Positions 9,316 through 19,690 of a stretch of 64,000 nucleotides of DNA are shown here, piece after piece. The notes under the pieces are model-generated. The model was not told where the DNA came from. It searched no databases and was given only the letters and a program-made list of their open reading frames with translations. Every line of letters starts with the position of its first letter. Position 1 is the first letter of the stretch. The DNA comes from Octadecabacter antarcticus 307. GTDB taxonomy: Bacteria; Pseudomonadota; Alphaproteobacteria; Rhodobacterales; Rhodobacteraceae. The stretch is from assembly GCF_000155675.2 (NCBI RefSeq), contig NC_020911.1, positions 3,710,501 through 3,774,500 of the forward strand. The letters are read 5' to 3'. The position numbers were made by a program, and so were the translations under genes.

Positions 9316-12300
9316 CTAGATTTCTTGCACCTCAATGACCCCACCAAGGCTGCGCAACGCGCCTTTGATTTGGGGATTTATGGGGAATTGCGTTTCAAGT
9401 TCGACATCGATCTCTCCCAGTTCGATATCATCAATTGTGAACATAACTGGCCCGCGCCCACCTTTGACGTTGTCTCGTATCGCGCCCTGCAAGATGTCAC
9501 TGACTGTTGAAATTGCAGCCGGGTCACCCAAGAAAACCCGCAAGCCCGACGATCCGGCGTTGGCGACGGCCATGTCAGCAAGCATCACGGACCGGCCCAG
9601 TAATTTCAGTTGTTCAGCCTCCATCGTGGCTTCGACTTGAATGACGATCTGGTTGCCGGTTTCCAGATGGTCGCGTGCAGCCTCAAGCGTGTCCGAGAAC
9701 ATCGTGACCTCGTATTGGCCAGTGGGGTCGGACAATTGCACAAAGGCGAACCGGTTGCCGCGCGCTGATTTGCGTTCCTGCCGCCCCGCGACTGTTCCTG
9801 CCATTTTGCAGACCATCGCGCCACCAGCGGCCTTGGCTGTCACCTCGTCAAGCGTGAGCACTTTTTCAGTGCGTTTGAGCGCTGCCATGTAGTCATCAAG
9901 TGGGTGACCAGACAGGTAAAAACCGACGGCTTTGAATTCTTCAGACAGACGTTCAGCAGGCAACCAGTCTTGCACCGCGGACAAGCGCGGTTCGGGCAAA
10001 TCATCGCCTGCTTCGCCGAACAGCGACACTTGGTTAGAATTTTTCTGCTCGTGGATCGCCGATGAATACCCGACGAGCGCGTCCAAACTGGCGAAGACCT
10101 TGCGCCGGTTCGGGTCGAGAACATCAAACGCTCCGGCGCGGGCAAGCATTTCCAACGGGCGCTTGCCGACGCGTTTGATATCGACGCGGCGTGCGAGGTC
10201 GAACAGCGTGGAAAACGGGCTCATACCTTCAGCCAAACGCGCATCGACGATCAGCCCCATGGCATCGACACCGACATTTTTCAGCGCGCCCAATCCATAG
10301 ACCAGCGTGCCGTTCTGCACATCGAACGTTGCCAAAGACGTGTTCACACACGGCGGCGACCATGGCAGCCCAAGGCCCTTTTTGACCTCTTGAAAATAAA
10401 CGGCTAGTTTATCAGTCAGATGGATATCGCAGTTCATCACGCCAGCCATAAATTCAACCGGATGGTTCGCTTTCAGCCACGCCGTTTGATATGACACGAC
10501 CGCATAGGCCGCCGCGTGGGATTTATTGAAACCGTAGTTGGCGAACTTGTCGAGCAGATCCCAGACTTCCATTGCCTTCTTTTTGTCGACGCCATGTTCC
10601 AACGATCCAGCCAAGAATTTCGGCTTCTCGACGTCCATCGCCTCTTGCAGCTTTTTACCCATTGCGCGGCGCAGCAGGTCAGCGCCTCCGAGCGAATAGC
10701 CCGCCATTTCTTGCGCGATCTGCATCACCTGTTCTTGGTAAACAATGATGCCTTGGGTCTCATCGAGGATATGATCAATAGACGGATGCAGCTTCTCTCG
10801 TTCCGACAAGCCATTCTTGACCTCACAGAACTTGGGGATGTTTTCCATCGGGCCGGGCCGGTACAGTGCTACCAGCGCGATAATATCTTCGATGCAGTCC
10901 GGTTTCATGCGCCGCAGCGCGTCCATCATTCCGCTGGATTCCACCTGAAACACTGCGACAGTTTTGGCGGCTGCATACAGTTTATACGACGCCTCGTCAT
11001 CCAGCGGGATCGCGTTGATGTCGTTAATCGTGCCTGTCGCGGGGACGTATAATTCTGCACCCATCGGACCAGTATGCAGGTCGCGGCCCGATTTCAAAAT
11101 CAGGTTCACGGCGTTCTGAATGACCGTCAGGGTCTTTAGGCCAAGGAAGTCGAATTTCACCAATCCGGCCTGTTCGACCCATTTCATGTTGAACTGCGTC
11201 GCGGGCATATCCGACCGCGGATCTTGGTACAGCGGCACCAGTTCATCCAAAGATCGATCGCCAATCACAACACCCGCTGCGTGGGTCGATGCATTGCGCA
11301 GCAGCCCTTCGAGTTGCTGGCCGTAAGTCAGCAACCGATCCACGACTTCTTCGTTTTTAGCCATCTCGCGCAGGCGCGGTTCGTCAGCCAAGGCTTTGAC
11401 AATACTGACAGGTTTGACGCCCTCAACAGGGATCATTTTGGACAATTTGTCGACCTGTCCATAAGGCAATTGTAGCACGCGCCCCACGTCGCGAATGGCG
11501 GCTTTGGACAGCAATGCACCGAACGTGATAATCTGGCCAACTTTGTCGCGGCCATATTTTCCTTGCACGTAGCGGATGACTTCCTCGCGGCGGTCCATGC
11601 AAAAGTCGATGTCGAAGTCGGGCATCGACACACGTTCGGGGTTCAAGAACCGCTCAAACAGCAAGGAGTACCGCAATGGATCAAGATCGGTGATCGTTAG
11701 CGCGTAGGCCACAAGACTGCCCGCACCAGAACCACGTCCTGGCCCAACCGGAATATCGTTGTCCTTGGCGAACTTGATGAAGTCGGCCACGATCAGAAAG
11801 TAGCCGGGGAACCCCATGCCTTCGATGATCCCAAGTTCAAAATCGAGGCGTTTTTCATAGTCTTCAACGCTGACCGCGTGGGGAATAACCTTGAGGCGGT
11901 CCGTGAGACCAGCGTGCGCCTGCCGCTTCAATTCGTCAATCTCGTTGTCAGCGAATTTTGGCAGGATCGGATCGCGGGTGTAGACCTTGAATGCGCAACG
12001 CTTTGCGATCTCGACAGTGTTGGCAATCGCTTCGGGCAAGTCCGCAAACAGCGTGACCATCTCTTGTTGGCTTTTAAAATAATGCTGCGGGGTCAGTCGA
12101 CGGCGCGGTTCGTTTTGATCGACATAGGCACCGTCCGCGATGCAGATCAGCGCATCGTGGGCCTCATAAATCGACGTTTTTGGGAAATAGACATCGTTGG
12201 TCGCAACCAACGGCAAGTCCATCGCATAGGCCATTTCGACGTGACCCTGTTCGGACAAGTGCTCAGCCTCTGGCAAGCCGCCATCGACCGGATGGCGTTG

Positions 12301-12834
12301 CAGTTCCACGTATAAACGATCTGGAAAAATTGCCGCCAATTGCGCCATCAAAGCCTCGGCTGCCGGACGCTGACCCGCGCGCAACAGGCGACCCACGGGG
12401 CCATCTGGCCCACCGGACAAGCAAATCACCCCCCCCGAATACATCGCCAGATCATCAATGCTGATCTGTGGCAGTTGCCCATCAGCATCCAGATAGGCAC
12501 AGGAATTCAGCTTCATCAGGTTCATGTAACCCGCTTCGTTCTGCGCCAGCAAAACGATCGGCGCGGGTGGTTCCGGGCGCGTATGATTTCGTTGGGCGGG
12601 CTCGTCTGCGGAAAGCCCCAAATCAATCTGGCATCCAATTATGGGCTGCACACCGGCTTTTGCTGCATATTCTGAAAATTCCAGCGCGCAGAACAGGTTG
12701 TTGGTGTCCGTGACAGCCACCGCGGGCATGTCAAATTTTTCCGCCAGAGCGCAGATTTTCTTAACTGGAACTGCCCCCTCAAGAAGCGAATATTCGGTAT
12801 GCGTGCGAAGGTGAATGAATCGGGGATCTGCCAT
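9316..12834 (-). CDS. dnaE: DNA polymerase III alpha subunit
   Basis: Replicative DNA polymerase of the C family. The N-terminal PHP domain begins FIHLRTHTEYSLLEGA; the polymerase core shows GPGRGSGAGSLVAYAL and the catalytic aspartates in PDFDIDFCMDRR. Helix-hairpin-helix and OB-fold regions follow (DPTGQYEVTMFSD). The chosen start MADPRFIHL at 12834 gives 1172 residues, as in relatives; an in-frame ATG at 12903 would add a proline-rich leader unlike the family. No strong ribosome site precedes either start. Monocistronic, divergent from the ArsR gene. Confidence 0.95.
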   Translation of the reverse strand: MADPRFIHLRTHTEYSLLEGAVPVKKICALAEKFDMPAVAVTDTNNLFCALEFSEYAAKAGVQPIIGCQIDLGLSADEPAQRNHTRPEPPAPIVLLAQNEAGYMNLMKLNSCAYLDADGQLPQISIDDLAMYSGGVICLSGGPDGPVGRLLRAGQRPAAEALMAQLAAIFPDRLYVELQRHPVDGGLPEAEHLSEQGHVEMAYAMDLPLVATNDVYFPKTSIYEAHDALICIADGAYVDQNEPRRRLTPQHYFKSQQEMVTLFADLPEAIANTVEIAKRCAFKVYTRDPILPKFADNEIDELKRQAHAGLTDRLKVIPHAVSVEDYEKRLDFELGIIEGMGFPGYFLIVADFIKFAKDNDIPVGPGRGSGAGSLVAYALTITDLDPLRYSLLFERFLNPERVSMPDFDIDFCMDRREEVIRYVQGKYGRDKVGQIITFGALLSKAAIRDVGRVLQLPYGQVDKLSKMIPVEGVKPVSIVKALADEPRLREMAKNEEVVDRLLTYGQQLEGLLRNASTHAAGVVIGDRSLDELVPLYQDPRSDMPATQFNMKWVEQAGLVKFDFLGLKTLTVIQNAVNLILKSGRDLHTGPMGAELYVPATGTINDINAIPLDDEASYKLYAAAKTVAVFQVESSGMMDALRRMKPDCIEDIIALVALYRPGPMENIPKFCEVKNGLSEREKLHPSIDHILDETQGIIVYQEQVMQIAQEMAGYSLGGADLLRRAMGKKLQEAMDVEKPKFLAGSLEHGVDKKKAMEVWDLLDKFANYGFNKSHAAAYAVVSYQTAWLKANHPVEFMAGVMNCDIHLTDKLAVYFQEVKKGLGLPWSPPCVNTSLATFDVQNGTLVYGLGALKNVGVDAMGLIVDARLAEGMSPFSTLFDLARRVDIKRVGKRPLEMLARAGAFDVLDPNRRKVFASLDALVGYSSAIHEQKNSNQVSLFGEAGDDLPEPRLSAVQDWLPAERLSEEFKAVGFYLSGHPLDDYMAALKRTEKVLTLDEVTAKAAGGAMVCKMAGTVAGRQERKSARGNRFAFVQLSDPTGQYEVTMFSDTLEAARDHLETGNQIVIQVEATMEAEQLKLLGRSVMLADMAVANAGSSGLRVFLGDPAAISTVSDILQGAIRDNVKGGRGPVMFTIDDIELGEIDVELETQFPINPQIKGALRSLGGVIEVQEI

Positions 12835-13012
12835 AAGTGACACGTTAGCTTGTGGCGGTGGCGGGCGGAAGGTCCAGATGCTGAAAGGATGCAGCAACAT
12901 CACCTTTTTCGTTTACCTGTGGGTCAGCCAATGTGATTCTAAAATCATCCAAACACATAGCTATCTCGCTAACTGACTTGACGCGCCCAGTGGCCCGTTC
13001 AATACTACGGAA

Positions 13013-13342
13013 ATGGCTCATGACCTCACGTTAGCGTTTTCCGCATTGTCCGATCCGACCCGCCGCGCGGTGGTCGAACGGCTGGCGATGGGTCCAGCGA
13101 GTGTCTCTAGCCTTGCGGCACCCCACGCAATGACGTTGCCGACTTTCATGCGTCACCTCAAAACCCTCGAAAACTGCGGGCTTGTGCAATCTGTCAAGAA
13201 GGGTCGCGTGCGCACCTGTCATATTGAGGCAGCCCCCCTGATGGAACTTCAAGGCTGGTTCGAATGGCAGCGCCGCGTGTGGGAAGGCCGTGTTGATCGG
13301 CTCAATGCGCTGGCCGAAACGCTGGACATAAAGGGGCCGTGA
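13013..13342 (+). CDS. ArsR-family transcriptional regulator
   Basis: A 109-residue winged-helix protein: LTLAFSALSDPTRRAVVERLA, SSLAAPHAMTLPTFMRHLKTLENCGLV, then KKGRVRTCHIEA. It lacks the metal-binding CxC helix of true ArsR and belongs to the group usually paired with an SRPBCC/AHSA1-domain gene. Its TGA overlaps an ATG (TGATG) that begins exactly such a partner, but the partner is decayed. It probably binds DNA; the target is unknown. Confidence 0.85.
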   Translation: MAHDLTLAFSALSDPTRRAVVERLAMGPASVSSLAAPHAMTLPTFMRHLKTLENCGLVQSVKKGRVRTCHIEAAPLMELQGWFEWQRRVWEGRVDRLNALAETLDIKGP

Positions 13343-13464
13343 TGACCGACGATCTTACGCCCACCCTGACGCGCCAGATCAATACTGGCCCTGCAAGCGC
13401 ATGAAAAAATGGCGCTTTTGAAGGTCGGGGCACCACAAATGACCGACTAAGCACCCTCGCATAA
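13342..13464 (+). pseudogene. SRPBCC (AHSA1-like) domain gene, decayed remnant
   Basis: Starting with the ATG that overlaps the ArsR stop, the first codons read MTDDLTPTLTRQI, a typical start of these proteins. The frame then breaks after about 20 codons. Shortly after, another frame reads GAFEGRGTTNDRLSTLA followed by TAA at 13462-13464, which matches the usual C-terminal end (HEGWGxxxDQLxxL). About 120 residues of the middle are missing, consistent with an internal deletion. Confidence 0.55.
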
Positions 13465-13590
13465 TCGCATCAAATAGGAGGGGGCTTGCCAAATGGCGCG
13501 CCAAACGCTTTGATCAAGGGCAGCGCACTGGTCTACGTCGCATCGACTTAGCGCCCGAAAAACTCATTGGTACCGCGGCAGAGCAAACAC

Positions 13591-14979
13591 ATGAACATCA
13601 CGTTTCTTCTCAACGGAGAGGCCGTGGAGGTGGACACCCACCCCACACAAACGCTGCTCGATTGGCTGCGCGAAGTGCGCCATCTTACTGGAACCAAAGA
13701 AGGCTGCAACGAGGGTGACTGCGGCGCCTGTTCGGTAATGATAACCGACGACAAAGGCGCGCGGGCGCTGAACGCCTGCATTCTTTTTATGCCGCAACTT
13801 CACGGCAAAGCGGTGCGCACTGTCGAAGGTGTCGCAGCCCCTGACGGCACCTTGCACCCCGTGCAACAGTCGATGATTGACAACCATGGCAGCCAATGCG
13901 GTTTCTGCACACCTGGGTTTGTCGTTTCGATGGCGACGGGCCATTTAAACGGGCGCACCGATCACGACGATGTGCTTGCCGGAAATCTGTGCCGCTGCAC
14001 CGGATACGCCCCAATTGTTCGTGCTGCTCAATCGGCCGAGGGCGCAGCGGTCCCTGATCATATGCGCGACGTTTACGACGCCCCCGCTCCAGTTCATCTA
14101 AGTAAAAAAACGGATATCTCTGCGCCAGAAACCAGCGGTGAACTCGCGGCGTGGTACTTGGCCAATCCCAACGGCACGCTGATCGCAGGTGCCACAGACG
14201 TCGGTCTTTGGGTCACCAAAGATTTCCGCGACCAGAACGGCAAAATGGGTGAGGTCGCATTTCTGAACCGGTGCCGCGACCTGCAACAGATCGACGATCT
14301 GGGCGACGCTTTGCGCATCGGCGCGGTTGTGACGATGACGGATGTGTTGGCCGCTGTGCGAACACTGCATCCGTCCTTCGCAAATATGATCCGCCGCTAT
14401 GGGTCTGAACAAGTGCGCAATGCGGCGACCATCGGCGGCAATATCGCCAACGGGTCCCCGATCGGGGATAATCCGCCCGCGCTTATTGCCTTGGATGCGA
14501 CGCTTCATCTGCGCCACGGCGACACCCGCCGCGATATGCCGATTGCAGACTTTTTCATCGAATACGGCAAACAGGACCGCAAAGCAGGCGAGTTTGTTGA
14601 GGCCGTGACGATCCCCAAATCCGCCCCCGCGTTGCGCTGCTACAAGTTGTCTAAACGTTTTGATCAGGACATTTCTGCGGTATGCGGCTGCTTTAATGTG
14701 ATTGTAGAAAACGACACAATAACCGCTGCGTGCATTGCGTTTGGGGGCATGGCAGGCACCCCGAAACGCGCAAAGCTGGCAGAGGCGGCGCTGGTCGGGC
14801 AGCCTTGGACCCGCGACACCATTGATGCGGCCGCAGTGGCCCTTGCGGATGATTTCCAGCCGATGTCTGACATGCGCGCCTCAGCCGCGTACCGAATGGA
14901 GGCTGCCCAAGGCCAGTTGCGCCGCTATTTTGATGATTTAGCCGGCGTTGAGACCAATGTGTTGGAGGTCCACGCATGA
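13591..14979 (+). CDS. xdhA: Xanthine dehydrogenase small subunit (2Fe-2S and FAD domains)
   Basis: Electron-transfer subunit of the molybdenum enzyme that oxidises hypoxanthine and xanthine. From the ATG at 13591 (462 residues) it carries the plant-type [2Fe-2S] motif [11 protein letters not shown] with a later cysteine (near residues 39-63), the second cluster QCGFCTPGF and NLCRCTGY, and an FAD-binding domain with [12 protein letters not shown] and [21 protein letters not shown] at 13567 is in frame but unlikely as start. It overlaps xdhB by four bases. Confidence 0.95.
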   Translation: MNITFLLNGEAVEVDTHPTQTLLDWLREVRHLTGTKEGCNEGDCGACSVMITDDKGARALNACILFMPQLHGKAVRTVEGVAAPDGTLHPVQQSMIDNHGSQCGFCTPGFVVSMATGHLNGRTDHDDVLAGNLCRCTGYAPIVRAAQSAEGAAVPDHMRDVYDAPAPVHLSKKTDISAPETSGELAAWYLANPNGTLIAGATDVGLWVTKDFRDQNGKMGEVAFLNRCRDLQQIDDLGDALRIGAVVTMTDVLAAVRTLHPSFANMIRRYGSEQVRNAATIGGNIANGSPIGDNPPALIALDATLHLRHGDTRRDMPIADFFIEYGKQDRKAGEFVEAVTIPKSAPALRCYKLSKRFDQDISAVCGCFNVIVENDTITAACIAFGGMAGTPKRAKLAEAALVGQPWTRDTIDAAAVALADDFQPMSDMRASAAYRMEAAQGQLRRYFDDLAGVETNVLEVHA

Positions 14980-17339
14980 GTGTCTCAAAACCCCTGCCGC
15001 ATGATGCAGCGCGCCTGCATGTGACAGGCACGGCCCGTTACGTTGACGACGTCCCAATGCCCAGTGGCACCCTGCACTTGGCCTTTGGGACCAGCGACAT
15101 CGCACGTGGTACAATCGTGTCAATGAACCTTGACGCCGTCAAGACCGCCCCCGGTGTGGTGGCAGTCCTGAGCGCAGATGATCTTCCGTTTGCAAACGAT
15201 GTGTCACCATCGATCCATGATGAACCGATGCTGTCAAACGGTGCGATCCACTACCTTGGTCAGCCGATTTTCCTTGTTGTGGCGCGCACGCACCTGCAAG
15301 CCCGATTTGGCGCGCGGCAAGGCGAGATTGACTACATAAAAGAAACCCCGATCCTAAGCATCGAAGACGCGCTTGCCGCCGATGCGCGGTTCGAAGACGG
15401 ACCGCGCATTTATACCAAAGGCGATGTGGACGCCGCGCTGACGTCGGCCCCCAACCGCCTGTCTGGTCGCCTCGAAATGGGCGGACAGGAACACTTTTAT
15501 CTTGAAGGACAAGCCGCCCTCGCACTGCCGCAAGAAGGTGGCGATATGGTGGTGCAGTCTTCAACGCAGCATCCGACCGAAATCCAACACAAAGTCGCCG
15601 AGGCCTTGGGCGTGCCGATGCATGCGGTGCGGGTCGAAATCCGCCGCATGGGGGGCGGATTTGGTGGGAAAGAAAGCCAAGGTAACGCGCTCGCTGTGAG
15701 CTGTGCTGTCGCCGCGCGGCTGACAGACAAGCCCTGTAAAATGCGCTATGACCGCGACGATGACATGACGATCACCGGAAAACGCCATGATTTTCGCATT
15801 GATTACGATGTGGGCTTTGGCAATGACGGACGACTGACTGGCGTGGATTTCACCCATTATACCCGCTGCGGCTGGGCACAGGATCTGTCGCTTCCGGTGG
15901 CGGACCGCGCCATGTTGCACGCCGACAACGCCTATTTGCTGCCCGCGGCGCGGATCACGTCACACCGCCTTAAGACGAACATGCAAAGTGCGACGGCTTT
16001 TCGCGGCTTCGGCGGACCACAGGGGATGTTCGGCGTTGAACGCGTGATGGATCACGTGGCGCATGTGTTGGACGAGGACCCTGCTGAGGTGCGACGCATC
16101 AATTATTACGGCGCGGCGCCTGCGGCGGGCGGGGCGATCAACGTGGCGTCTGGTTCTGGCCGCGCGCATCGGTTCGCCAGCGCGCATTCGCCCACGCCAC
16201 CAAAGACCAATAATACGACCCCGTATGATATGGATGTCACCGATTTCATCCTGCACGAAATGACAGATAAGGTGTTAAAAGACGCCGATTATGACACGCG
16301 TCGTCGAGCGGTTTCTGCGTGGAACGACAGTCATGCGACCCTGAAGAAAGGCATCGCGTTTTCACCTGTGAAATTCGGAATTTCGTTCACGCTGACCCAT
16401 CTTAACCAAGCGGGTGCGTTGGTGCATGTGTATCAGGACGGGTCGATTCAACTGAACCACGGCGGCACAGAGATGGGACAGGGATTGTTCCAGAAGGTCG
16501 CGCAAGTGGCGGCTGCGCGGTTCGGGGTCGATGTCGCGGCGGTCAAGATCACTGCAACGGACACAGGCAAGGTCCCCAACACGTCAGCCACGGCCGCGTC
16601 GAGCGGGACAGATTTGAACGGGATGGCGGTGCAGAACGCCTGCGATATTATTCGCGACAGGATTGCAGCCTGCCTTGCAGAATTGCACCAAGTCAAACCG
16701 GACGCGGTGACGTTTCGCGACGGGCAAGTCTTTGCCACAGATGAGGGAATGTCCTTTGCCGCTGCCGCCAAGATCGCCTACGAAAACCGTGTCAGCCTGA
16801 GCGCCACCGGATTTTACAAAACCCCCGACGTCGCATGGGATCGCATCGCAGGCAAAGGCCGACCGTTCTTTTATTTCGCCTATGGAGCGGCAATTTCAGA
16901 GGTGGTGATTGACACGCTAACCGGTGAAAATCGCCTGTTGCGGGTTGATGTCTTGCATGATGCGGGTGCGTCGTTGAACCCCGCGCTGGACATCGGCCAA
17001 ATTGAAGGCGGCTACGTGCAAGGCGCGGGCTGGCTGACGACGGAAGAACTGGTTTGGGACGATGCGGGCCGCCTTCGAACCCATGCGCCGTCCACCTACA
17101 AAATCCCGGCCTGTTCAGACCGACCTGAGGTTTTCAACGTAGCGTTGTGGGACGGCGAAAACCCTGCTGAAACGATTTACCGATCAAAGGCTGTGGGCGA
17201 ACCGCCGTTCATGTTGGGCATTTCCGCGCATTTGGCTTTGGCGGATGCCTGCGCTGCCTGCGGGCCGACATATCCTGATTTGCAAGCCCCCGCGACGGCG
17301 CAAGAAGTGTTGCAGGCTGTGAAGCGATCACGCGCATGA
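14976..17339 (+). CDS. xdhB: Xanthine dehydrogenase large (molybdopterin) subunit
   Basis: Catalytic subunit carrying the molybdenum cofactor. The 787-residue protein shows [10 protein letters not shown], the substrate/Moco region [28 protein letters not shown], and the C-terminal catalytic glutamate in [11 protein letters not shown]. Start and stop overlap xdhA (ATGA) and xdhC (ATGA), so the three are translationally coupled. Linked to the downstream purine/nucleoside importer, it would oxidise the imported bases. Confidence 0.95.
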   Translation: MSVSKPLPHDAARLHVTGTARYVDDVPMPSGTLHLAFGTSDIARGTIVSMNLDAVKTAPGVVAVLSADDLPFANDVSPSIHDEPMLSNGAIHYLGQPIFLVVARTHLQARFGARQGEIDYIKETPILSIEDALAADARFEDGPRIYTKGDVDAALTSAPNRLSGRLEMGGQEHFYLEGQAALALPQEGGDMVVQSSTQHPTEIQHKVAEALGVPMHAVRVEIRRMGGGFGGKESQGNALAVSCAVAARLTDKPCKMRYDRDDDMTITGKRHDFRIDYDVGFGNDGRLTGVDFTHYTRCGWAQDLSLPVADRAMLHADNAYLLPAARITSHRLKTNMQSATAFRGFGGPQGMFGVERVMDHVAHVLDEDPAEVRRINYYGAAPAAGGAINVASGSGRAHRFASAHSPTPPKTNNTTPYDMDVTDFILHEMTDKVLKDADYDTRRRAVSAWNDSHATLKKGIAFSPVKFGISFTLTHLNQAGALVHVYQDGSIQLNHGGTEMGQGLFQKVAQVAAARFGVDVAAVKITATDTGKVPNTSATAASSGTDLNGMAVQNACDIIRDRIAACLAELHQVKPDAVTFRDGQVFATDEGMSFAAAAKIAYENRVSLSATGFYKTPDVAWDRIAGKGRPFFYFAYGAAISEVVIDTLTGENRLLRVDVLHDAGASLNPALDIGQIEGGYVQGAGWLTTEELVWDDAGRLRTHAPSTYKIPACSDRPEVFNVALWDGENPAETIYRSKAVGEPPFMLGISAHLALADACAACGPTYPDLQAPATAQEVLQAVKRSRA

Positions 17340-18100
17340 GCGGGTTTGTAACCATATCGGTGACCGCCACCAAAGGGTCCGTTCCACGTGAAGCGGGTGC
17401 GACGATGCGGGTTTGGGCGGACCGTCAGGACGGGACAATCGGCGGCGGCGCGTTAGAGTTTGAGGCCACACATATTGCGCGGCGGATGCTCGCAGGTGGT
17501 CCAGAAAAAGTGCAGCGCACGATCCCTCTCGGTCCTGATCTGGGGCAATGTTGCGGTGGCGCCGTTACGCTGGATTTCAGCCATAAAGCTTTGGAAAGTG
17601 ACCCGACTGAACCGCCCCTCTGGATTTGGGGCGCGGGCCATGTGGGACGTGCAATTGCGGGCGTTGTCGCGCCGCTCAACGATCGTCACATCACGTTGAT
17701 CGACACAGCGGCAAATCGGATGCCCAATTCCCTGCCCGCAAATGTGTCACCGTTGGTGGCCAGCGATCCCGTGCGCGCGGTTGCACATGCGCCGCAAGAT
17801 GCAGATCACCTGATCCTGACCTATTCACACGACATTGACCTCGCGCTGTGCGATTCGCTGTTGCGGCACGGGTTTGGCAGCGTCGGCTTGATTGGATCAG
17901 CGACCAAATGGGCGCGGTTTCGATCAAGGCTCGCCTCAATGGGGCATCGCGGCGAACAGATCGCACGCATTGCGTGTCCCATTGGCGATCCTTCCTTTGG
18001 AAAGCATCCCCAAGCCATTGCGATAAGCGTCGCGGCCGCGCTAATCTTAAACTCGGCAAACGCCACCACAGTACCTAAAGCAGGGGACCGCACCGGATGA
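17336..18100 (+). CDS. xdhC: Xanthine dehydrogenase accessory protein
   Basis: XdhC binds molybdopterin and inserts the sulfurated cofactor into XdhB. The 254-residue protein contains TKGSVPREAGATM, DGTIGGGALEFEA, GQCCGGAV, a Rossmann-type segment WIWGAGHVGRAIAG and SVGLIGSATKWARFR. It starts directly at the first conserved strand, so it is roughly 15 residues shorter at the N-terminus than many relatives. It overlaps xdhB by ATGA, and the ABC ATPase start lies within its last codons (ATGA at 18097-18100). Confidence 0.92.
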   Translation: MSGFVTISVTATKGSVPREAGATMRVWADRQDGTIGGGALEFEATHIARRMLAGGPEKVQRTIPLGPDLGQCCGGAVTLDFSHKALESDPTEPPLWIWGAGHVGRAIAGVVAPLNDRHITLIDTAANRMPNSLPANVSPLVASDPVRAVAHAPQDADHLILTYSHDIDLALCDSLLRHGFGSVGLIGSATKWARFRSRLASMGHRGEQIARIACPIGDPSFGKHPQAIAISVAAALILNSANATTVPKAGDRTG

Positions 18101-19617
18101 CCGAACCGCTTATGAAACTTGAGGGGTTGACCAAGGCCTATCCCGGAGTTGTCGCCAATTCGAACGTATCCTTTAATATTGCTGCTGGTGAAGTCCATGC
18201 GTTGCTGGGTGAAAATGGGGCCGGCAAGTCCACCTTAGTCAAAACTATTTACGGATTGGTAAAGCCAGACAGCGGGATAATGACGCTGGACGGTGTGCCG
18301 TTCACGCCTGCTGAACCGCGCGCAGCACGCACGGCCGGTATCGCCATGGTTTTCCAGCATTTTTCACTGTTTGAGGCATTGGATGTCGCAGAAAACGTCG
18401 CCCTTGGGATGGAAAATCCCCCCCCTATGCGTGACTTGGCAGAGCGCATCACTGAGGTGTCGAAGACCTATGGATTGCCGCTTGATCCAACACGAATCGT
18501 CGGGGATCTGAGCGCGGGAGAGCGCCAGCGGGTTGAGATTATTCGTTGCCTTCTACAGGATCCCAAGGTTTTGATCATGGACGAACCGACGTCCGTTTTG
18601 ACACCGCAAGAGGTCGGCGTTTTGTTCGAGACCTTGCGCAAGTTGAAGGCCGAAGGCACAGCAATTCTTTATATTTCTCATAAGCTTGAGGAAATTCGCG
18701 CCCTGTGTGACCACGCGACTGTTTTGCGATTGGGACAGGTCGTGGGCACCTGCGTTCCGCGTGAAACGAGCGCGCGAGAGATGGCAGAGCTTATGGTCGG
18801 TGGTACGTTGCATGTGCCGAACCGAGAAGCTGGAACTGTTGGCGAAACCTTAATGAAAATCAAGGGCTTGTCGGCGCCGTCGCCTGCGGAATTTGGGACA
18901 CCATTGAAAGATGTCACACTGGAAATTCGCGCCGGTGACGTCATTGGTATCGGCGGTGTGGCGGGTAACGGGCAGGATGAACTGTTGGGCGTGTTGTCCG
19001 GTGAGATTAGGGTGGGTCCAGGGCAGATTAGCTTTCTAGATCAAGATATTGGCCACCTTCCGCCAGACGCGCGGCGTACTTTGGGCATTTGTGCTGCCCC
19101 AGAAGAACGTATGGGCCATGCCGCGGCACCTGATATGTCACTGACCGAAAATGCGGCACTGACGGCGCGAAAGCGTAAGGATTTGACAAAGAACGGATTT
19201 ATCGACTGGGGCAAGACGCGTGCCTTTGCCGAAGAGGTGATTGAACGCTTTGATGTGCGCACGCCCGGACCGGGCAATGCGGCGCGGTCTTTGAGCGGCG
19301 GCAACCTGCAAAAATTCGTCATCGGGCGGGAAATCCTTCAAGATCCACAAATACTGATCGTTAATCAACCGACTTGGGGCGTTGACGCGAGTGCGGCGGC
19401 GGCGATCCGGCAGGCGCTGTTGGACCTCGCGGCGAATGGTGCGGGCGTCATTGTGATCAGCCAAGACCTTGATGAGCTTATGGAAATTTCGGATTTGTTT
19501 GCCGCATTGAACGAAGGGCGGCTGAGCAAACCACGCCCTGCACTTGGTCTGACGGTCGACGAAATTGGCCTGATGTTGGGCGGCGCGCACGATATGGAGG
19601 TCGCCCATGTTGGCTGA
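18097..19617 (+). CDS. Purine/nucleoside ABC transporter, duplicated ATP-binding protein
   Basis: The 506-residue protein holds two ABC domains. The first has Walker A GENGAGKST, signature LSAGERQRVEI and Walker B VLIMDEPTSVL. The second has the degenerate P-loop GVAGNGQDELLG and signature LSGGNLQKFVIGREI. This two-domain layout is that of the sugar/nucleoside (BmpA-type) importers. It is coupled to xdhC upstream and to two permeases and a BMP binding protein downstream, which points to uptake of purine nucleosides or bases. It acts at the inner face of the membrane. Confidence 0.93.
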   Translation: MTEPLMKLEGLTKAYPGVVANSNVSFNIAAGEVHALLGENGAGKSTLVKTIYGLVKPDSGIMTLDGVPFTPAEPRAARTAGIAMVFQHFSLFEALDVAENVALGMENPPPMRDLAERITEVSKTYGLPLDPTRIVGDLSAGERQRVEIIRCLLQDPKVLIMDEPTSVLTPQEVGVLFETLRKLKAEGTAILYISHKLEEIRALCDHATVLRLGQVVGTCVPRETSAREMAELMVGGTLHVPNREAGTVGETLMKIKGLSAPSPAEFGTPLKDVTLEIRAGDVIGIGGVAGNGQDELLGVLSGEIRVGPGQISFLDQDIGHLPPDARRTLGICAAPEERMGHAAAPDMSLTENAALTARKRKDLTKNGFIDWGKTRAFAEEVIERFDVRTPGPGNAARSLSGGNLQKFVIGREILQDPQILIVNQPTWGVDASAAAAIRQALLDLAANGAGVIVISQDLDELMEISDLFAALNEGRLSKPRPALGLTVDEIGLMLGGAHDMEVAHVG

Positions 19618-19690
19618 TTTTAAGGTGGCACACAGCGTACACCGCCTGTGCACAATCTGTATGGCAACGGTAGTGCAGGTGCGGTCATGA
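19607..19690 (+). other. Possible 27-codon coupling ORF between the ATPase and permease genes
   Basis: An ATG at 19607 inside the end of the ATPase gene opens a short frame that stops at TGA 19688-19690, overlapping the likely permease ATG (19687) as ATGA. It would carry ribosomes across the 69-base gap in an otherwise fully overlapping operon. It could equally be the frameshifted former N-terminus of the permease. Low confidence as a protein. Confidence 0.3.

Noticed and set aside
10516..11052. Open frame of 178 codons on the plus strand inside dnaE
   Set aside because: Antisense to the polymerase core, which is conserved throughout; no ribosome site or recognisable domain.
13465..13590. 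Open stretch between the SRPBCC remnant and xdhA
   Set aside because: One frame stays open but has no start of its own and no recognisable sequence. It is probably part of the decayed gene or the xdh leader.
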